9,913 nt of DNA from an uncultured Haloferula sp. (GTDB lineage: Bacteria > Verrucomicrobiota > Verrucomicrobiae > Verrucomicrobiales > Akkermansiaceae): positions 1-9,913 of the forward strand of contig CAMPGU010000145.1 of the NCBI GenBank assembly GCA_946885645.1, in the 5' to 3' direction. The notes beneath the pieces are model-generated. The model saw only the letters and a program-made list of their open reading frames with translations, had not been told where the DNA came from and searched no databases. Within the stretch, counting starts at the first letter, position 1; every line of letters starts with the position of its first letter. Positions 7,997-9,913 of the stretch are shown here, piece after piece. Position numbers and translations under genes: made by a program.

Positions 7997-8000
7997 GCGT

Positions 8001-8030
8001 GCACCGGAGTGCGCCCTCGCGCTCCGGTGC
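8001..8030. repeat. 13-bp hairpin (hairpin 2 of a pair)
   Basis: Arms at 8001-8013 (GCACCGGAGTGCG) and 8018-8030 (CGCGCTCCGGTGC) pair over 13 positions, with one T-G pair, around the loop CCCT. The stem is among the strongest local structures in the window. No T-run follows on either strand, so it is more likely a repeat or mRNA stabiliser than a terminator. Confidence 0.65.
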
Positions 8031-8072
8031 CCGCTTGCCCTCGACCGTCGATGCAGGGCACGGGAAAAAACC

Positions 8073-8170
8073 GGACCAAGATGGATGGAATGGATAGGAT
8101 CAGCCTCCCCGAGCCGCAGCGCCCTCTACCTTCCAATACTAAATCCCATCCATCCTATCCATCCCGGTCC
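8073..8170. repeat. 28-nt long-range inverted repeat
   Basis: Arms 8073-8100 and 8143-8170 are reverse complements at 23 of 28 positions, separated by 42 nt; both are built from GGAT/GGAATGGAT-like units. All five differences are A/G transitions. On the minus-strand RNA four become U-G wobbles, so 27 of 28 positions could pair there. It lies in the presumed leader of the ABC ATPase gene, inside a 406-nt gap without genes (7928-8333). Confidence 0.6.
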
Positions 8171-8205
8171 CTCACCCATCCCGGTCCCTCACCCATCCCG
8201 GTCCC
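8161..8205. repeat. 17-nt tandem repeat, about 2.6 copies
   Basis: The unit ATCCCGGTCCCTCACCC occurs identically at 8161-8177 and 8178-8194, then as an 11-nt partial copy at 8195-8205. It overlaps the right arm of the 28-nt inverted repeat. The exact identity of two copies points to recent slippage. Confidence 0.85.
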
Positions 8206-8224
8206 GGTCTGCCGGTCCCCGTCG

Positions 8225-8255
8225 AAAAAGCCCGCTTTACCTCGCGGGGCGGGCT
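8225..8255 (-). terminator. Terminator-like hairpin pointing left
   Basis: AGCCCGC (8229-8235) pairs with GCGGGCT (8249-8255), a 7-bp stem with a 13-nt loop. On the minus strand it is followed directly by five T (8229-8225), the form of an intrinsic terminator. No minus-strand gene lies to its right in the window. It could stop antisense transcription out of the ATP-grasp gene, or attenuate a transcript heading for the ABC ATPase gene. Confidence 0.5.
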
Positions 8256-8333
8256 GGCGCAGGATGGCCCGCTAGGAATGGGAACCGATTTGGCCCGGCC
8301 CCTGCTAGAGCGCTCTCCACCCCAAGTTTACGC

Positions 8334-9761
8334 ATGTTCGAGGCCTACGAGGCAGATGGATTTTTTGACGAGATGTTCGCCCCGGAAGGCGAGGTCAGGC
8401 CCCACTACCGGGCCTTGCTGAATCGTTTCACCGGGATCGCCGCCGATGATTTCGAGGCCCGCCGCGCGGCCTGCGACCAGCATTTCCTCCGCCAGGGCGT
8501 GACCTTCAACGTCTATCACGACGACCGCGGGACGGAGCGCATCTTCCCCTTCGATCCGGTGCCGCGGGTCATCCCCGCCGCCGAGTGGGAGCACCTGGAG
8601 GCCGGGCTCACGCAGCGGATCATCGCGCTGAATCTCTTCCTCCACGATATTTACCACGAGCAGCACATCCTGCGGGACGGGATCATCCCGCGCTTCTACA
8701 TCGAGGAAGCGAAGCACTACCGCCCCGAGTTCCGCGGCATCAATGTGCCGAAGGACATCTACATCCACATCTGCGGCAGCGATCTGATCCGCGGCGCGGA
8801 TGGCACCTACTACGTGCTGGAGGACAACGGCCGCTGCCCCTCCGGTGCCTCTTACCTGCTGGAAAACCGGAACGCCCTGAAGCGCGCCTTCCCCAGCCTC
8901 TTCGAGTCCCTGGGCGTGCGGCCGGTGGATTCCTACCCGCGCGAGCTGCTGGAGATGCTCCACCACGTCTCCCCCCACCGCGAGGGGGAGCCGGTCTGCG
9001 TGCTGCTGACGCCGGGCTGCTACAATAGCGCCTACTTCGAGCACTGCTACCTGGCCCGCGAAATGGGCATCGAGATCGTGGAAGGCCGCGACCTCGTGGT
9101 GCTGGATGATTTCGTGTACATGCGCACGACCAAGGGCCTGGTGCGCGTGGACGTGATCTACCGCCGCATCGACGACGATTTCCTGGATCCCACCGTCTTC
9201 CGGAAGGACTCGGTGCTGGGCGTGCCCGGCATCATGCGCGCCTACCAGGCCGGGAATGTGGCGCTGGCGAATGCCGTGGGCACCGGCGTGGCGGATGACA
9301 AGGTGATCTACTACTTCGTCCCGAAGATCATCGAGTACTACCTCGGCCAGGACCCGATCCTGCCGAACGTGCCGACCTTCCTGGCCTCCGAGGAGAGCGA
9401 CCGGAAGTACATCTTGGAGCACCTGCCCGAGCTGGTGGTGAAGGCCGCGAACGAATCCGGCGGCTACGGGATGCTCATGGGGCCCTCCGCCAGCAAGGAG
9501 GAGCTCGCCGCCTTCCGCGACAAGATCATCGAGGACCCGCGGAATTTCATCGCCCAGCCGGTGGTCTCCCTGTCCCGCTCCCCCACCTGGTGCGAGGGGA
9601 ACATGGAAGGCCGCCATATCGACCTGCGCCCCTACATCATCTACGGGAAGGACGTGAAGATCGTCCCCGGCGGCCTGACCCGCGTGGCCCTGCGGAAAGG
9701 CTCGCTGGTGGTGAATTCCTCCCAAGGCGGCGGCAGCAAGGACACCTGGGTCTTGAAATGA
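8334..9761 (+). CDS. Circularly permuted ATP-grasp type 2 protein
   Basis: The 475 residues match the circularly permuted ATP-grasp family (CP_ATPgrasp_2, formerly DUF404/DUF407), related to glutathionylspermidine synthase-type ligases that join a carboxylate to an amine using ATP. Visible family blocks are [20 protein letters not shown] (99-118), [20 protein letters not shown] (159-178), [20 protein letters not shown] (226-245), [17 protein letters not shown] (368-384), HIDLRPYI (428-435) and the C-terminal [20 protein letters not shown] (445-464) followed by [10 protein letters not shown]. The glycine-rich GGYGM and DLRP parts belong to the nucleotide site. Length is normal. ATG 8334 starts at the conserved [15 protein letters not shown]; a longer frame back to 8085 crosses repeats and is rejected. 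Family members often neighbour an alpha-E domain protein and a transglutaminase-like gene, but none begins in the remaining 150 nt. The reaction in cells is not established. Confidence 0.95.
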   Translation: MFEAYEADGFFDEMFAPEGEVRPHYRALLNRFTGIAADDFEARRAACDQHFLRQGVTFNVYHDDRGTERIFPFDPVPRVIPAAEWEHLEAGLTQRIIALNLFLHDIYHEQHILRDGIIPRFYIEEAKHYRPEFRGINVPKDIYIHICGSDLIRGADGTYYVLEDNGRCPSGASYLLENRNALKRAFPSLFESLGVRPVDSYPRELLEMLHHVSPHREGEPVCVLLTPGCYNSAYFEHCYLAREMGIEIVEGRDLVVLDDFVYMRTTKGLVRVDVIYRRIDDDFLDPTVFRKDSVLGVPGIMRAYQAGNVALANAVGTGVADDKVIYYFVPKIIEYYLGQDPILPNVPTFLASEESDRKYILEHLPELVVKAANESGGYGMLMGPSASKEELAAFRDKIIEDPRNFIAQPVVSLSRSPTWCEGNMEGRHIDLRPYIIYGKDVKIVPGGLTRVALRKGSLVVNSSQGGGSKDTWVLK

Positions 9762-9782
9762 GCCGCTGCGAAGCAATCCAAC

Positions 9783-9812
9783 CACGAATGGACGCCAATG
9801 GACACGAATGAG
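9783..9812. repeat. 10-nt tandem repeat of ACGAATGGAC type
   Basis: Three 10-nt units, CACGAATGGA, CGCCAATGGA and CACGAATGAG, follow the ATP-grasp stop by 21 nt. Short GAATGGACAC-type arrays are scattered through gene gaps of many Verrucomicrobiota and Planctomycetota (general knowledge, not checked here). No function is known to me. Confidence 0.6.
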
Positions 9813-9868
9813 GGGAAGGCTGCGGGCGCGTCCTCCTCACGGCGGGCGGCGCAGCCGTCCCTTGGACT

Positions 9869-9890
9869 GCGGCAGCCTGCTGCCGCTTTT
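9869..9890 (+). terminator. Probable terminator of the ATP-grasp gene
   Basis: GCGGCAG-CCTG-CTGCCGC (9869-9886) forms a perfect 7-bp stem followed by TTTT (9887-9890), about 110 nt after the stop codon. The form fits an intrinsic terminator on the plus strand, although the distance from the gene and the next, similar hairpin suggest it may be part of a repeat. Confidence 0.5.
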
Positions 9891-9893
9891 CTT

Positions 9894-9913
9894 CCCCGCA
9901 GCCTGCTGCGGGG
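9894..9913. repeat. Second hairpin with the same CCTG loop
   Basis: CCCCGCAGCCTGCTGCGGGG is a perfect 8-bp stem around CCTG. It shares the core GCAGCCTGCTGC with the hairpin at 9869-9886, so the two are probably copies of one repeat unit. The window ends at its last base, so further copies may follow. Confidence 0.6.

Noticed and set aside
7977..8205. CRISPR array
   Set aside because: Repeats are either inverted or directly adjacent 17-nt copies; there are no regular spacers.
8085..8333. 83-codon N-terminal extension of the ATP-grasp protein
   Set aside because: It translates the inverted and tandem repeats into Ser/Pro/Arg-rich sequence; the conserved protein start is at 8334.
8328..9785. 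485-codon open frame on the minus strand opposite the ATP-grasp gene
   Set aside because: Antisense shadow of a well-conserved gene; composition is His/Val/Asp-rich with no recognisable motif.

Overview
The window looks like a GC-rich bacterial chromosome segment, most likely from Verrucomicrobiota, with a planctomycete relative as the alternative. The clues are a Bacillus-type/b558-type succinate dehydrogenase pair (SdhC, SdhA), an ECF sigma factor paired with an Ala-rich one-helix membrane partner, start sites that mostly lack a clear Shine-Dalgarno, and gene gaps full of GAAGG/UUCG-loop hairpins and short ACGAATGGAC-type repeats. The phylum is inferred from style and gene content, not from a marker gene.

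Layout. Positions 1-1018 (minus strand): an ECF sigma factor followed by the start of its probable membrane-anchored anti-sigma partner, which runs off the left edge and is cut by it. Positions 1019-1274 are non-coding with hairpins. Positions 1275-4875 (minus strand) hold, in transcription order, a small four-helix membrane protein, sdhC (cytochrome b), a four-helix-bundle 'S23/IVP' gene and sdhA (flavoprotein). No sdhB iron-sulfur gene follows sdhA. The four-helix-bundle gene sits in an AT-rich 427-bp unit bounded by a 25-nt inverted repeat (3246-3270 and 3648-3672). It looks like a cassette inserted between two genes that normally lie next to each other, and is the most interesting structure here.

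Positions 5024-6457 carry three small unrecognised genes: a soluble acidic protein (+) and two divergently transcribed single-helix membrane proteins (5608-5925 minus, 6041-6457 plus). A triple-hairpin repeat lies at 5408-5505 and a palindrome in the divergent promoter gap. Positions 6534-7100 encode a RibD C-terminal/dihydrofolate-reductase-like protein (+) with a long hairpin touching its start codon. It converges, with a 26-nt gap, on an isolated oligopeptide/dipeptide ABC transporter ATPase (7127-7927, minus).

Positions 7928-8333 are a 406-nt gap with no gene but dense structure: two back-to-back strong hairpins, a 28-nt long-range inverted repeat, a 17-nt tandem repeat, and a terminator-like hairpin pointing left. 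Positions 8334-9761 (+) encode a circularly permuted ATP-grasp protein. The final 150 nt hold a 10-nt tandem repeat and two hairpins with identical CCTG loops, the first ending in a T-run like a terminator.

The clearest functional links are succinate oxidation/fumarate reduction at the membrane (sdhC, sdhA) and stress-type transcription control (sigma plus membrane partner). The remaining genes look like independent single-gene units separated by repeats.
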